Source: Austropuccinia psidii
Taxonomy: Eukaryota > Basidiomycota > Pucciniomycetes > Pucciniales > Sphaerophragmiaceae
Direction: 5' to 3'
Assembly: GCA_023105745.1 (NCBI GenBank)
Contig: JALGQZ010000008.1
Coordinates: 21,761,866 to 21,825,865, forward strand
DNA: 64,000 nucleotides
Position 1 is the stretch's first letter. Each line of letters starts with the position of its first letter. Shown here one piece after another: positions 44,221-55,745 of this stretch. A program made the translations under genes and the position numbers. The notes beneath the pieces were generated by a model. It was given only the letters and a program-made list of their open reading frames with translations, had not been told where the DNA came from and did no database searches.

Positions 44221-46144
44221 TGTGAGCCTTGAGGTATATTTTACATACCCAAATAGGCCACAATTATCTTAAAAAGAAATTTTGAATTATGCAAAACTCA
44301 TAAGTCATGCAATATCCAAAATTCATCATTTTCAATTTCAGAAAAGATGAATAACTTTTTATTGAGTAAGTAAATCCATGGATTTAAGACCAGAGTTGGA
44401 TTCTACACAAAAATTCACCTAGGGTAGCTCCATAGAGTGAATAAGCTAAATTTAAGTATTTGAGGTGGTAAAAGGGAAAATACTTCAATACCACATCATT
44501 AATACCACATAAAAGATCCGTGAGAATTTTTGTTTTTCTTGATTTTTAGCCAAAATAATGGGAAAGTAAGAAATCCCATGTTACATATACACTAAGAATA
44601 GTGTTATGCATGTTTTGAGCACTTAATATTATGGTATTCTTACATGGACTTTTGGTACACCCATAGTGGATATCTCACTTTAAGCTTAAATTACTATTTT
44701 GACGTAAAAATTAAGCAAGGGGGACAAAAGACATCAAAGAGAGCCAGGGTACCCAACTTCTGAGGCCTCAGAGGCGTGGATAGCTCCAGAGCATGGATCC
44801 ATGGCTCATCTTGGCCCAATTGGTAAACTAAAACTCTTTGGGAACTTGGTTACCAAGTTACACCTACTGTAATTATAAGAAAAATAGCAAATAACCTGCT
44901 ATTTTGACATGCCAAGGAGGTAATGAGCTACTTAGACTCCTGTAACCACGTCAATTCTTGATGACTTTCCATGACTAGACCCTAAAAGAGTAATTAAACC
45001 CTTTTGGGATCCATATTCATTGATTTACCTCATAGCAACCAGCAAAATACTGCTATTTGCAATTCTACGTAGAAATGAGGTAAAAACTTCAAAAATTCAT
45101 TAAAAATACAATTCTTAATTAATCTTCCTGAAACTTTCAGGACCAATGGAGAACTGTATTATCTATGGTACAACCAAAAAGAATTATGGTTTTACTAGTA
45201 AAATTAAAAGTTTTACTTACAGTCCATTTTTGACCATTCTACGTGAAACACTGAATCTTCAAAAATTCACAGTAATTACAACCTGTGATAAAATTGGCAA
45301 TAACATTGATAACTTTGAGAAATCAATGATTATTTTAGAATAAAAGAAGATTTACAGATGTTACTCCTTTTATTCTTAACCATATTGGGGTTGGTAGTCA
45401 CGTAAAAGCATCAATTAAGTAATTATGATAATCTTACGTGACAACAGATGATGCAATCATTAATCCAAAAAGGATTATTGTTTTCTCACTCACTGGTTTT
45501 TCAGTTTGCTCCATGGCACGCCTCTGTGAGCTGTTGTTGACTTAAAAGAAGCCTATTCTTGCTGTTTTTTCCGCATCATCATCATCTTATCAATTTATTA
45601 AATCATTATTACCAACAAGTAAGTATTAGTTAAAGCTATTCTTAAGTGTTTTAAATCTTTCAAAATCATCCTGAAAGACGTGAAATCATAGAATCCAACT
45701 ATATATTGTTGTAATACTGTTATAAATCTTTTTGATCCCTTAAATCCACAATTCTACGTCAAATTTCTCTACTCTTATCTATCAATAAGTTCTTTGGAGT
45801 ATTAGTGAGTCATTTATTCTTAATTCTTAAAGTTTTTCTCTAGTAATAGTTTTCTTCAAGAATTATCTTTATAATTATTCTTGCAAAAGATAATTATATA
45901 TTAAAATAATTTTATTATTTTAATAAAGAAGTTTTTATTATTAAATTCTTCTTGTAATTGATTCTTGTAGACAATTACTTGCTCACTGTTAAAATCACTA
46001 GTAGTGCTTAACACGTGAAAGAAATAATTTTTTAATTATTTAATTGTGGTTATAATAATATTTTATTATTATATTTCATAAGAACAGACATAGTACTGTT
46101 GATTAATAGTAATATTATCACCAGTTTCATAGTCACATCTTACA
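44221..46144 (+). repeat. Left LTR of element B
   Basis: It begins TGTGAGCCTTGAGG and ends CACATCTTACA. It contains a consensus splice donor (ACAA|GTAAGT, GT at 45619) that could serve a leader intron. The 65-codon frame at 45146-45343 occurs in both LTRs and is not considered a gene. Confidence 0.95.
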
Positions 46145-46146
46145 TT

Positions 46147-46162
46147 TGGGGGCCTGGCCGTG
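46147..46162 (+). promoter_or_regulatory. Primer-binding site (tRNA-Pro), first copy
   Basis: Two bases after the LTR, TGGGGGCCTGGCCG is complementary to the tRNA-Pro(AGG) 3' end over 14 bases, identical to the site of element A. Confidence 0.85.
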
Positions 46163-46235
46163 ATTTTATCCATAGACTTGGCTTTAATCATATTCTAGAC
46201 TTCATTATTGTGTTCTAAAAAACCACCATACCTAC

Positions 46236-46264
46236 CACATCTTACATTTGGGGGCCCGGCCGTG
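46236..46264 (+). repeat. Duplicate of the LTR end and primer-binding site
   Basis: Twenty-nine bases repeat 46134-46162 with one difference (CCC for CCT). They include the last 11 bases of the LTR, the two-base gap and the primer-binding site. The copy lies 102 bp downstream of the original. Confidence 0.9.
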
Positions 46265-46635
46265 TTTTTTGAACCTTGTACCCTTAATTAATATATTTTT
46301 AAGCTCTAAAATATATTAATTGAATATTTTTTTCTTTCATTTTAAAGTCAAAATAGTTCTTATTTTTGAAATTGTTTTGGAAATCTTTTTCATTGAGGAA
46401 TTTGGTTTAATTTTATACTGTTTTACACGTGGCTTTTTCACATCCAAAAACTTATAAAATTATTCTTTGAGTTACTCTGAATTAATTTTCATTCAAAATC
46501 TTAAATTTTAATTTTTTTCTTTAAAAAGAATAATTTTTTTAATATTAAAAAATAATAAAATTCATAAAAAATCTTTTAAAAAAAATATCTTAAAACACAA
46601 AAATAATTTCTTTTATCATATTTTTTCTCTTTAAG
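46265..46635 (+). other. Leader of element B
   Basis: AT-rich leader sequence ending in a pyrimidine-rich acceptor TTTCTCTTTAAG (AG at 46634-46635). No long frame. Together with the donor in the LTR it could form a leader intron of about 1 kb that also removes both primer-binding sites from the spliced messenger. Confidence 0.5.
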
Positions 46636-47623
46636 TGTCTTTAATCAAATACTGTGCAGCTGGTAACAGACTCAGTAAAAGATACATCAATAGTCCAGAA
46701 TCTTCAGAAGCAGAATCTGAAGACAGTATTGAGGTGCATATTGCTAAAAGAGGCACCTTATTCAACTCAGAAAAAGCTAAATTACCACCAAAAGGTGTGT
46801 ATTTTATCTTATATTCTCACCTTTTATCTTTAAATTGACGTGAAAATGGTGCATACCAGAAATGGAAGCAACTATTCAGTCCAACCAGATGGATGTGGAC
46901 AAGGAAGAGGCAAGACCAAATCCAGAAGTGCCAAATCTTCCACAAGAAAGGCACATATGGAGGATGCCAGAGTTGCCCCCCATTCCCCAAGGTCTGTACC
47001 AACAGATTTTGACGTAAATTGTGAGCCGGAACTGATTTATGGTAATATTTCCAGGGCTGAACCACTTTCAGGTGGCAGCAATAGAAATATATCAATGCCA
47101 GTACAAAAACTGGTTCAGAGCAGCCAAGGAAGAGGAGTGGGAAATCTGCCCAAGCCTTTGGCAGGGGGCCATGAACTCCTACTTACACATCAAGAGCTTT
47201 CTGGGTCAGGAGAAGACCATAGAAATCTTAGGAGGATGGAGCCCCCTGTCTTGCAAAGACAAGGTCAAAAAGATAAAGAATTGGTTGAAGAACCAAAGTC
47301 TTTTATCCATAGACCAGAAGAAAGAGTTGGAAATGACTCCAGCTTTGGAGACAGAGGCACCAGTGGCATCTACCAGCTCCAAACCAGCTCCAGAAGCGCC
47401 CAAGAACAAGCCCAAAGGACCTCAAAAGAAACAGAGAGGTCCCAAGAACCATCAAGGCAAGGGCAAAGGCAAAGCCAATTGGCACAGACCTTACCCACAA
47501 GGGTACAGGATCCCCAAATTGGAGCCTTCAGCCGTGGACAGTGTCTTCAATATGGCCAGAACTCTTATGGAATTCACAGCCAAGGAGCAGGAAAGGATGA
47601 ACAGGACTTTTCCACGCAAATAA
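46636..47623 (+). CDS. Spliced accessory ORF overlapping gag (+1 frame), element B
   Basis: Exons 46636-46794, 46860-46991 and 47055-47623 give one open frame of about 286 residues. The first exon lacks its own ATG; A|TG splicing from the LTR donor at 45619 would supply one. After an acidic Pro-rich middle comes a helical domain with [23 protein letters not shown] and GGWSPL. Then follow an APVAST...KPK...KKQ basic linker, [12 protein letters not shown], and a C-terminal helix [18 protein letters not shown]. The helical domain aligns by spacing and key residues with the accessory ORF of element A. From 47055 it lies inside the Gag-Pol frame, one base out. I recall similar stand-alone predicted proteins in rust fungi (unverified). 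Function unknown. Confidence 0.62.
46795..46859 (+). other. Predicted intron 1, element B
   Basis: Donor AAAG|GTGTGT and acceptor TACCAG, 65 bp. The codon is split after its first base, the same phase as the intron of element A. The ATG at 46846 that opens the Gag-Pol frame lies within it. Confidence 0.55.
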
Positions 47624-50600
47624 ATGATGTACATAGAAGTATTAGTGTAGAAATTGGCAAACTTGAGTCAAAGTTGAAGCAAATTACATTAGACATCAAT
47701 GATTTAAAGAAAAATGACAAGCAACATTCTGATTGGCATCAATTGACAACTGTCACCCTTGAGTCAATTAGCAATGCTTGTGAAAGAATTGAGACCCAAT
47801 GTCAAAATAATGACACAGAGGATCCTTCCATTTTTAAAGTAAATGATAGACTTAAAACTATTGAAGACCATGTCTTACAAATAGTTAAGAACACCAATCA
47901 ATTTTCTATACATTTAGCAAAAAGTGACAGTGAGAGGCAGAAATTGAAGAATGATATAATTGCAAGTGTGGAGCAAATTCATAAGAATCATGAACCACAT
48001 ATGCCAAGACATTCTACACCTTTGACTGAAGAAAAACTTTCTGTCAAAGAAAGTTTGACTCCATTCTTAGGAGAAAATGCCTACTCTGCAAGAGATATTC
48101 CCAAAATAGAAGAATGGCCAACATTCTCTGGTGAAGGAGAATATAACCATATTGAATTCATCAGAACTATTGATATGTTGCAAGAAGACTTTAATATACC
48201 TGATGAAATCATAGTGGGAAAATTACACTGTTTGTTTACCAGAACTGCAAAGAAATGGTATTACAAAATGAGGATTGATCATGGTAAACATGACTGGTCT
48301 TGGTGGAAATCTGAAGTGATTACCAAATGGGCCAATAATTCTTGGAGGTTTAAAATGGAGAATGCTTTTGAAAGTGCCATTTTTAACTCAGAAAAAGACA
48401 AACCACTTACTTGGTTCTTCAAACAAAAAGACAGATTATCTGCTTTACACCCAGATATGTCTGACACTATGATTAATATGAAAATATTAAGAAAGTGTGG
48501 AGGAGAACTGGAACATGCTATCAAAAGCAGATGTGTGGAACCTTGTTCAACAGAGGACTACATTAATGCTATGGAAGATATCATTACCAGGACAAGAATT
48601 GGTAAGACTTGGATTAAAAACCCAATAGAGTCCAAAATAGTCTCAAAGATTCCTAGAGAGGAAAGAAGACCAGAAAGACCTGTCTTGAAGTGTCATAAAT
48701 GTGGAAGTACTTCAAATTTAGCCAACACTTTTCCTAAAAAGACAAAAATCAATGAAGTTCAAGTCATTGAAGAAATTCAGTGTACTGAAGAGAAAGAGGA
48801 GTCTGATCAAGATTCTGCAGTCTCTGAAGATACACCAGTGGAGGACTATCCCATTGAAAACATTTCAGCTTTCTTTGAGGTCACAGAAGTCCATACCCAC
48901 TTGCCACAGTACAGTGAAGATTGCTGCAACCTGATCAATATCCAAGATGCCAGAATGTGTAAGACAAAACCTGCTAGAGGAAAGGGTTATACTGCTGGAG
49001 CATCCTGTATCACATCAGTTCTGATGAGTGATATTGAAGCCAAAGTAAATTTGGATACAGGGGCATTTTGCACTTGTGTTGGCAAAGATTATCTCCAAAT
49101 TATACTTCCTGAATGGAAAAACCATCTATTACCAATAGAAGGTGTACAATTCAGTAGTGCCAGTAACAATATGTACCCCTTGGGCATATTGGACACTAAT
49201 ATTGTATTCCCACATCCAGCAGGAAGTGTAAGAATGAAAACTGAGATTGTAGTAATGGATAATTGCACATCTCAGCACATCATTCTTGGAAATGATTACT
49301 TAAATATTTATGGTATTGATATAAATAACCATAAAGACAGATATTTCACAATTGGAGATAACAAGAGACAAAAATTTGCTTTCTCCAATATGCCAAAACA
49401 GATATCTGTAGTATCTTCTGTCAAAGATACTTACAAAGATGAATTTGTGACTAATCAACTTGTTGAAGCAAAAATTAATCAATCATTGTCACCAAAGATG
49501 AGGAATGAGCTTATTAATGTGTTATACACATATAAAAATGCATTTGCCTCTGATAATGAACCATTAGGCGCTATAAGAGGACATGAAGTTGATATTACTC
49601 TTAATATTGACAGACCATATCCTCCAGTACTTAGAAGACCAGCTTATCCAGCCAGTCCCAGAGCTAGAGAGGCCTTGGAAAAACATATCCAAGAGTTGAT
49701 CCAACTTGGTGTGCTAAGGAAAGTAGGCCATAATGAGGAAGTTGAAGTGACAACACCTGTTATTATTGCATGGCATAATGATAAGTCAAGAATGGTTGGA
49801 GATTTTAGAGCTTTGAATACCTACACAGTTCCAGATAGGTATCCAATCCCTAGAATTCAAGAAACCTTGACTCAATTGTCTAAAGCCAAGTATATAACAT
49901 CAATGGATGCATTGAAAGGTTTTCATCAAAATGTTTTGACGCCTAAAGCTAAGAAATTACTTAGAATTATCACCCACTGTGGCATTTTTGAGTATCTTAG
50001 AATGCCATTTGGCATTAAAAATGCTCCATCTCATTATCAAAGAATGATGAATACCATCTTCCCCACAGAGTTGTCTGAAGGATGGCTTATCATTTATATT
50101 GATGATATTATTATATGTTCTGACTCATGGTCTCTGCACCTTGAAAGACTTGCAAGAGTACTTCATAAAGTTGCAGAAGTGAACATGAAAATTTCACTTA
50201 AGAAATGCAATTTTGGTTTTGAAGAACTCAAAGCATTAGGACATGTTGTTTCTGGTTTGAGCTTGGGTATTGACAAGAATAAAGTAGCAGCAGTGTTACT
50301 TAAGCCAATACCCCAGAATAAAAAAGAAATGATGTCTTTCCTTGGATTTGCTAGTTACTATAGGCAACACTTGAAAGATTTTGCAATTCTAGCCAAGTCA
50401 CTCTATAGAATCTGTGATCAACAGACTGTATTTGAGATGACACAGGAAAGAATTAAAGCTTATGAGAAGATAAAGAACGCCCTTACAGAAGCACCTTTAC
50501 TCCTCATGCCTGACTGGAATATTCCTTTTAAATTGTACATTGATGCATGTGGAGATGGACTAGGGGCAGCCCTACATCAAGTCCAGATTATTGATGACAA

Positions 50601-52548
50601 ACCTACAGAAGGACCAGTTTGTTATATCTCAAGGCAAATCAAACCAACAGAAGCCAGATATGGTGCAAGCCAAATGGAGTGCTTATGTTTGGTATGGGCA
50701 CTTGAGAAATTACACTATTACCTTGATGGCAGTGTTTTTGAAGTGATAACTGACTGTAATGCCGTAAAATCACTTCTTAACATGAGGACCCCCAACAGAC
50801 ATATGTTGAGATGGCAAATAGCCATTCAAGAATATAGAGGAAACATGACTATAGTTCATAAAGCAGGAAACATCCACAAAAATGCTGATGGACTTAGTAG
50901 ATGGGCTTTAGCCAACACTCCTGATAACCCAGCTTATGTACCTTTGGAAGCTGAACCACAGATTCCAATTGAAGGAATTAACATAACTGATATTGGGACT
51001 GAATTCTTTGAAGAGGTCAGAGAGTCTTATAAACAAGACAAGAATTGCCATATATTGACTTCTTTATTGGATAAAGACTGCAAAGACACATCTTTGGTTA
51101 ATGCACTAGATGAAGTTTGGAAAAATTCCTATTCAGAAGGAAGATTTCACTTGTTTGATGGGATTATTTACCATAGAACAAAACATTCTTGTGTGATGAC
51201 ACTGTGTAGTAGATTGCTTATCAATACCATTCTTCATGAATGCCATGATAGCATTTACTCTGGACACCTATCAGAAGACAGAACACTTGAAAAAGTGAAG
51301 AACTGTGCATGGTGGCCATCTTGGAGAAAAGAAACCATTGAGTATTGCCATACCTGTGATAGATGCCAAAAAGCAAACAGGAGTACAGGCAAGAAATTTG
51401 GATTGATGATCCATATTCAAGAACCAAAATCCCCTTGGGAAGTTGTTCACATGGATTGGGTCACAGCACTTCCTCCAAGTGGTGACAAAAGTTATAATGC
51501 TTGTTTAGTCATTGTAGACAGATATAGCAAAACTCCCATATTCTTACCATGTCATAAAGATGACACTGCTATGGATACAGCTCTTCTTTTATGGAGTAGA
51601 GTTATTTCTCATACAGGATTATTTAAGAATATCATAAGTGACAGAGATCCCAAATTCACATCTGCACTTTGGACCAATCTTCATAGATTGTTTGGGACTA
51701 AGTTATCATTCTCTACAGCATATCACCCTCAAACAGATGGGCTAGCAGAGAGGATGATTCAAACTTTAGAAGACATGATCAGGAGATTTTGTGCTTATGG
51801 ATTAGAATTCAAAGACTCAGATGGCTTTACCCATGACTGGTGCACTCTGATACCTGCATTAGAATTGGCATACAAGACATCAGTCCACTCTTCCACAGGA
51901 CAAACTCCTGCTATGTTAGAAAAAGGATGGAATCCAAGACTCCCAGCAGACACACTGAGGAAAGACTTGATAGACATTCATCCTACAGCTTCCAGCTTCA
52001 AATTAATGCTAGATAAAGTAAAACACCATGCAAAACAGAGTATGGATGATGCTTTTGATTATGCAAAACAGAAGTGGGACAAGAGTCATAAAGTACCAGA
52101 CTTCAAAGTAGGGGACTTAGTTCTAGTTTCAACCTTGAATTTTAATAATATCAAAGGCCCAAAGAAACTTAAAGATTCTTATGTAGGACCTTTTGTTATT
52201 GTTGCTTTACATGGAACCAATGCAGTTCAAGTGGAATTGAGTGGTGAATTGGAAAATAAACACCCCACATTTCCAGTCAGCTTGATAAAACCTTATCAAC
52301 CAGCTGATAAAGAATTGTTTCCTTTAAGAAACCCAACTCCTTTAACTGTACCACCTGTGGAACAGAATGAAGACAAAAAGATAAAGAAAGTCATTAAAGA
52401 AAGGAGACTTAGGGGTAAAAATCAAAGAGAATATCTTGTCAGATATAGAAATCCAGTACATGAAGATGAATGGATGGCAGAATCAGAAATACCTGACTCA
52501 GATAAACTCTTAAGAAGATTTAGACATGAAAGAAGGCCACAAGCCTGA
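46846..52548 (+). CDS. gag-pol: Gag-Pol polyprotein of element B
   Basis: The frame is open from just after TAA 46831-46833 to TGA; the first ATG is 46846 (1,900 residues). Counting from 46840: a low-complexity Gln/Ser/Arg-rich N-terminus overlapping the accessory ORF (1-260); coiled coil (260-380); capsid (about 420-590); a zinc knuckle reading C-x2-C-x4-N-x4-F (about 618-631); protease LDTGA near 739; reverse transcriptase YIDD near 1086; RNase H (about 1235-1360); integrase zinc site, then Asp1539, Asp1601 and Glu1637 with 35 residues between the last two; chromodomain at about 1845-1895. Gag and Pol share one frame without stop or shift. Translation may begin at 46846 on unspliced RNA or after splicing to the GTAAAT donor at 47014. 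All enzyme motifs are intact; the knuckle is the only visible defect. Confidence 0.95.
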   Translation: MVHTRNGSNYSVQPDGCGQGRGKTKSRSAKSSTRKAHMEDARVAPHSPRSVPTDFDVNCEPELIYGNISRAEPLSGGSNRNISMPVQKLVQSSQGRGVGNLPKPLAGGHELLLTHQELSGSGEDHRNLRRMEPPVLQRQGQKDKELVEEPKSFIHRPEERVGNDSSFGDRGTSGIYQLQTSSRSAQEQAQRTSKETERSQEPSRQGQRQSQLAQTLPTRVQDPQIGAFSRGQCLQYGQNSYGIHSQGAGKDEQDFSTQINDVHRSISVEIGKLESKLKQITLDINDLKKNDKQHSDWHQLTTVTLESISNACERIETQCQNNDTEDPSIFKVNDRLKTIEDHVLQIVKNTNQFSIHLAKSDSERQKLKNDIIASVEQIHKNHEPHMPRHSTPLTEEKLSVKESLTPFLGENAYSARDIPKIEEWPTFSGEGEYNHIEFIRTIDMLQEDFNIPDEIIVGKLHCLFTRTAKKWYYKMRIDHGKHDWSWWKSEVITKWANNSWRFKMENAFESAIFNSEKDKPLTWFFKQKDRLSALHPDMSDTMINMKILRKCGGELEHAIKSRCVEPCSTEDYINAMEDIITRTRIGKTWIKNPIESKIVSKIPREERRPERPVLKCHKCGSTSNLANTFPKKTKINEVQVIEEIQCTEEKEESDQDSAVSEDTPVEDYPIENISAFFEVTEVHTHLPQYSEDCCNLINIQDARMCKTKPARGKGYTAGASCITSVLMSDIEAKVNLDTGAFCTCVGKDYLQIILPEWKNHLLPIEGVQFSSASNNMYPLGILDTNIVFPHPAGSVRMKTEIVVMDNCTSQHIILGNDYLNIYGIDINNHKDRYFTIGDNKRQKFAFSNMPKQISVVSSVKDTYKDEFVTNQLVEAKINQSLSPKMRNELINVLYTYKNAFASDNEPLGAIRGHEVDITLNIDRPYPPVLRRPAYPASPRAREALEKHIQELIQLGVLRKVGHNEEVEVTTPVIIAWHNDKSRMVGDFRALNTYTVPDRYPIPRIQETLTQLSKAKYITSMDALKGFHQNVLTPKAKKLLRIITHCGIFEYLRMPFGIKNAPSHYQRMMNTIFPTELSEGWLIIYIDDIIICSDSWSLHLERLARVLHKVAEVNMKISLKKCNFGFEELKALGHVVSGLSLGIDKNKVAAVLLKPIPQNKKEMMSFLGFASYYRQHLKDFAILAKSLYRICDQQTVFEMTQERIKAYEKIKNALTEAPLLLMPDWNIPFKLYIDACGDGLGAALHQVQIIDDKPTEGPVCYISRQIKPTEARYGASQMECLCLVWALEKLHYYLDGSVFEVITDCNAVKSLLNMRTPNRHMLRWQIAIQEYRGNMTIVHKAGNIHKNADGLSRWALANTPDNPAYVPLEAEPQIPIEGINITDIGTEFFEEVRESYKQDKNCHILTSLLDKDCKDTSLVNALDEVWKNSYSEGRFHLFDGIIYHRTKHSCVMTLCSRLLINTILHECHDSIYSGHLSEDRTLEKVKNCAWWPSWRKETIEYCHTCDRCQKANRSTGKKFGLMIHIQEPKSPWEVVHMDWVTALPPSGDKSYNACLVIVDRYSKTPIFLPCHKDDTAMDTALLLWSRVISHTGLFKNIISDRDPKFTSALWTNLHRLFGTKLSFSTAYHPQTDGLAERMIQTLEDMIRRFCAYGLEFKDSDGFTHDWCTLIPALELAYKTSVHSSTGQTPAMLEKGWNPRLPADTLRKDLIDIHPTASSFKLMLDKVKHHAKQSMDDAFDYAKQKWDKSHKVPDFKVGDLVLVSTLNFNNIKGPKKLKDSYVGPFVIVALHGTNAVQVELSGELENKHPTFPVSLIKPYQPADKELFPLRNPTPLTVPPVEQNEDKKIKKVIKERRLRGKNQREYLVRYRNPVHEDEWMAESEIPDSDKLLRRFRHERRPQA
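46992..47054 (+). other. Predicted intron 2 with alternative donors, element B
   Basis: The acceptor TTTCCAG ends at 47054 and a CTGAT branch-like site lies at 47032-47036. Two donors are possible. GTCTGT at 46992 keeps the accessory frame. GTAAAT at 47014, 22 bases later and nearer to consensus, joins the same exons to the Gag-Pol frame without a stop, giving a product of about 1,935 residues. Confidence 0.5.
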
Positions 52549-52676
52549 ATATGTCTATAAATGTGCTTTAAATTACTTGATCTGAGTAATGTGAAGAGGT
52601 TGGACAGTGGACATTACCCCCCTTTGGGGCCTTATTCTTTTATCACTAATAAAATTGTAGTACAATTTTATTTTTT

Positions 52677-52688
52677 GGTGGGAGGGAA
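52677..52688 (+). promoter_or_regulatory. Polypurine tract of element B
   Basis: GGTGGGAGGGAA stands immediately before the right LTR, the usual plus-strand primer position. Confidence 0.85.
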
Positions 52689-54616
52689 TGTGAGCCTTGA
52701 GGTATATTTTACATACCCAAATAGGCCACAATTATCTTAAAAAGAAATTTTGAATTATGCAAAACTCATAAGTCATGCATATATCCAAAATTCATCATTT
52801 TCAATTTCAGAAAAGATGAATAACTTTTTATTGAGTAAGTAAATCCATGGATTTAAGACCAGATTTGGATTCTACACAAAAATTCACCTAGGGTAGCTCC
52901 ATAGAGTGAATAAGCTCAATTTAAGTATTTGAGGTGGTAAAATGGAAAATACTTCAATACCACATCATTAATACCACATAAAAGATCCGTGAAAATTTTT
53001 GTTTTTCTTGATTTTTAGCCAAAATAATGGGAAAGTAAGAAATCCCATGTTACATATACACTAAGAATAGTGTTATGCATGTTTTGAGCACTTAATATTA
53101 TGGTATTCTTACATGGACTTTTGGTACACCCATAGTGGATATCTCACTTTAAGCTTAAATTACTATTTTGACGTAAAAATTAAGCAAGGGGGACAAAAGA
53201 CATCAAAGAGAGCCAGGGTACCCAACTTCTGAGGCCTCAGAGGCGTGGATAGCTCCAGAGCATGGATCCATGGCTCATCTTGGCCCAATTGGTAAACTAA
53301 AACTCTTTGGGAACTTGGTTACCAAGTTACACCTACTGTAATTATAAGAAAAATAGCAAATAACCTGCTATTTTGACATGCCAAGGAGGTAATGAGCTAC
53401 TTAGACTCCTGTAACCACGTCAATTCTTGATGACTTTCCATGACTAGACCCTAAAAAAGTAATTAAACCCTTTTGGGATCCATATTCATTGATTTACCTC
53501 ATAGCAACCAGCAAAATACTGCTATTTGCAATTCTACGTAGAAATGAGGTAAAAACTTCAAAAATTCATTAAAAATACAATTCTTAATTAATCTTCCTGA
53601 AACTTTCAGGACCAATGAAGAACTGTATTATCTATGGTACAACCAAAAAGAATTATGGTTTTACTAGTAAAATTAAAAGTTTTACTTACAGTCCATTTTT
53701 GACCATTCTATGTGAAACACTGAATCTTCAAAAATTCACAGTAATTACAACCTGTGATAAAATTGGCAATAACATTGATAACTTTGAGAAATCAATGATT
53801 ATTTTAGAATAAAAGAAGATTTACAGATGTTACTCCTTTTATTCTTAACCATATTGGGGTTGGTAGTCATGTAAAAGCATCAATTAAGTAATTATGATAA
53901 TCTTACGTGACAACAGATGATGCAATCATTAATCCAAAAAGGATTATTGTTTTCTCACTCACTGGTTTTTCAGTTTGCTCCATGGCACGCCTCTGTGAGC
54001 TGTTGTTGACTTAAAAGAAGCCTATTCTTGCTGTTTTTTCCGCATCATCATCATCATCTTATCAATTTATTAAATCATTATTACCAACAAGTAAGTATTA
54101 GTTAAAGCTATTCTTAAGTGTTTTAAATCTTTCAAAATCATCCTGAAAGACGTGAAATCATAGAATCCAACTATATATTGTTGTAATACTGTTATAAATC
54201 TTTTTGATCCCTTAAATCCACAATTCTACGTCAAATTTCTCTACTCTTATCTATCAATAAGTTCTTTGGAGTATTAGTGAGTCATTTATTCTTAATTCTT
54301 AAAGTTTTTCTCTAGTAATAGTTTTCTTCAAGAATTATCTTTATAATTATTCTTGCAAAAGATAATTATATATTAAAATAATTTTATTATTTTAATAAAG
54401 AAGTTTTTATTATTAAATTCTTCTTGTAATTGATTCTTGTAGACAATTACTTGCTCACTGTTAAAATCACTAGTAGTGCTTAACACGTGAAAGAAATAAT
54501 TTTTTAATTATTTAATTGTGGTTATAATAATATTTTATTATTATATTTCATAAGAACAGACATAGTACTGTTGATTAATAGTAATTTTATCACCAGTTTC
54601 ATAGTCACATCTTACA
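52689..54616 (+). repeat. Right LTR of element B
   Basis: Near-identical to 44221-46144, with one extra base and one extra CAT unit in a CATCAT run. It is followed by ATATC, the target duplication, and then by resumed MULE-B sequence. Confidence 0.95.
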
Positions 54617-55745
54617 ATATCTGTGGAAGACCTCAAGGAGCCAAGAATAATAATAATAATAATAATAAAAATAAAAGAGAACCCTCAAGATTTGAAATCA
54701 TTGAAAGTCCATCCAAGAAAAGAGGAAGACCACCATAAAAAGTGACCATCACAACAACATCAAGATCACAGTTAAATGCACCCTCTCCAATTATAGAAGT
54801 GGACTCATATGAAGATTCTGAGGCCTCATTATCAAAATTGATCAGTTCACCAGATTCACTACCCTCAGAAACTGAAGTAAATGAATATGGCAAATCAGAA
54901 GTAACCCTCAGAAGGTGCAGAAGATTGGAAATTGGAAGCAAAACCTCACAAAGAAAGTCCCACAAGCCTGCCACCAGCTTGAAGATATATGATGCAATTG
55001 ACTTGACCTTTGAGCCTTGTCAAAGCAATTATCACACAAGTGATGAATGCTCCACACTCTTTGTGAGTTTCTGATTCTTTTTAATGTATATTTCTCTTGT
55101 TTATTTTGATATTTATTCATTTTTTGACCTAATTTTATCAGGTACCTGGCTCAGAAGACTTGCCAAAGTTTATATTGAAATACACTTTCAAGCCCATAAA
55201 TGTCCAGGGGGATGGAAACTGTGGCTACAGAACAGTATCCCACTACATTAAAAAGACTCAAGATAAGTTGGCTGATGTCAGAGGTGACTTGGCTGAAGAA
55301 ATTAAAAAAAATCAAGACCTTTATGAAGCCATGAACACTTTAATTTCCTCAGTATCCTCTTATTTGGACAAAATTGAGCGGTATGAAGATGTTGTCCAGG
55401 CTCCAAAGAGCAAGTGGATGTCCATGCCTGAAATGGGGGATTCAATTTCAAATAAGTATCCAAGACCTGTTTTCTTTTATTTCACAGCCCAATATTTCTA
55501 TTTTTTACCTTATTTCTGTCCTCCAAATGATAATCCACCCATTTTAATATTCTTCTTGGATAGCTGTTCTCATTTTGTTCCATTTGATATAATCATTCCT
55601 AAATCTTATCCAGTCCCCCCCATTAGTGTGAATTGGGAATTTCATGCCCAACTACAAGCCCTGGGGTGAGCTGATAAATGTAAGAAGCACAGGATGTTAA
55701 ATTTTTCCAATCTTCCTCCCCCCCTCAGAAAAAAAAACTATTTTG
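54617..55745 (+). pseudogene. MULE-B 3' exons: AT-hook linker and OTU protease
   Basis: After element B the linker resumes with an Asn/Lys repeat encoded by (AAT)n, the AT-hook-like KRGRPP, an acidic stretch and a basic region. The donor GTGAGT follows CTCTTT at about 55061. The acceptor TTATCAG ends at 55141. The OTU exon has GDGNCGYRTVS (Asp and Cys of the active site) and SCSHFVPFD (His). The reading frame runs from linker into OTU across the intron, so transposase and protease appear to be one polypeptide. A TGG-to-TGA change at about 55667 truncates the C-terminus relative to MULE-A. Confidence 0.78.

Larger units (their letters stand above)
44221..54616 (+). mobile_element. Complete chromodomain Ty3/Gypsy retrotransposon (element B)
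   Basis: The element is 10.4 kb with LTRs of 1924 and 1928 bp, TGT...ACA ends and the 5-bp duplication ATATC at 44216-44220 and 54617-54621. The LTRs differ by about ten substitutions and two small indels (about 0.5%), so insertion is recent. The primer-binding site matches tRNA-Pro and is duplicated. A Gag-Pol frame of about 1,900 codons is uninterrupted, and a second frame overlaps its 5' part as in element A. It may be active, although the zinc knuckle has lost two of its four ligands. Confidence 0.96.

Noticed and set aside
45146..45343. 65-codon frame repeated in both LTRs of element B
   Set aside because: Non-coding LTR sequence; identical because the LTRs are near-identical, not because of selection on a protein.
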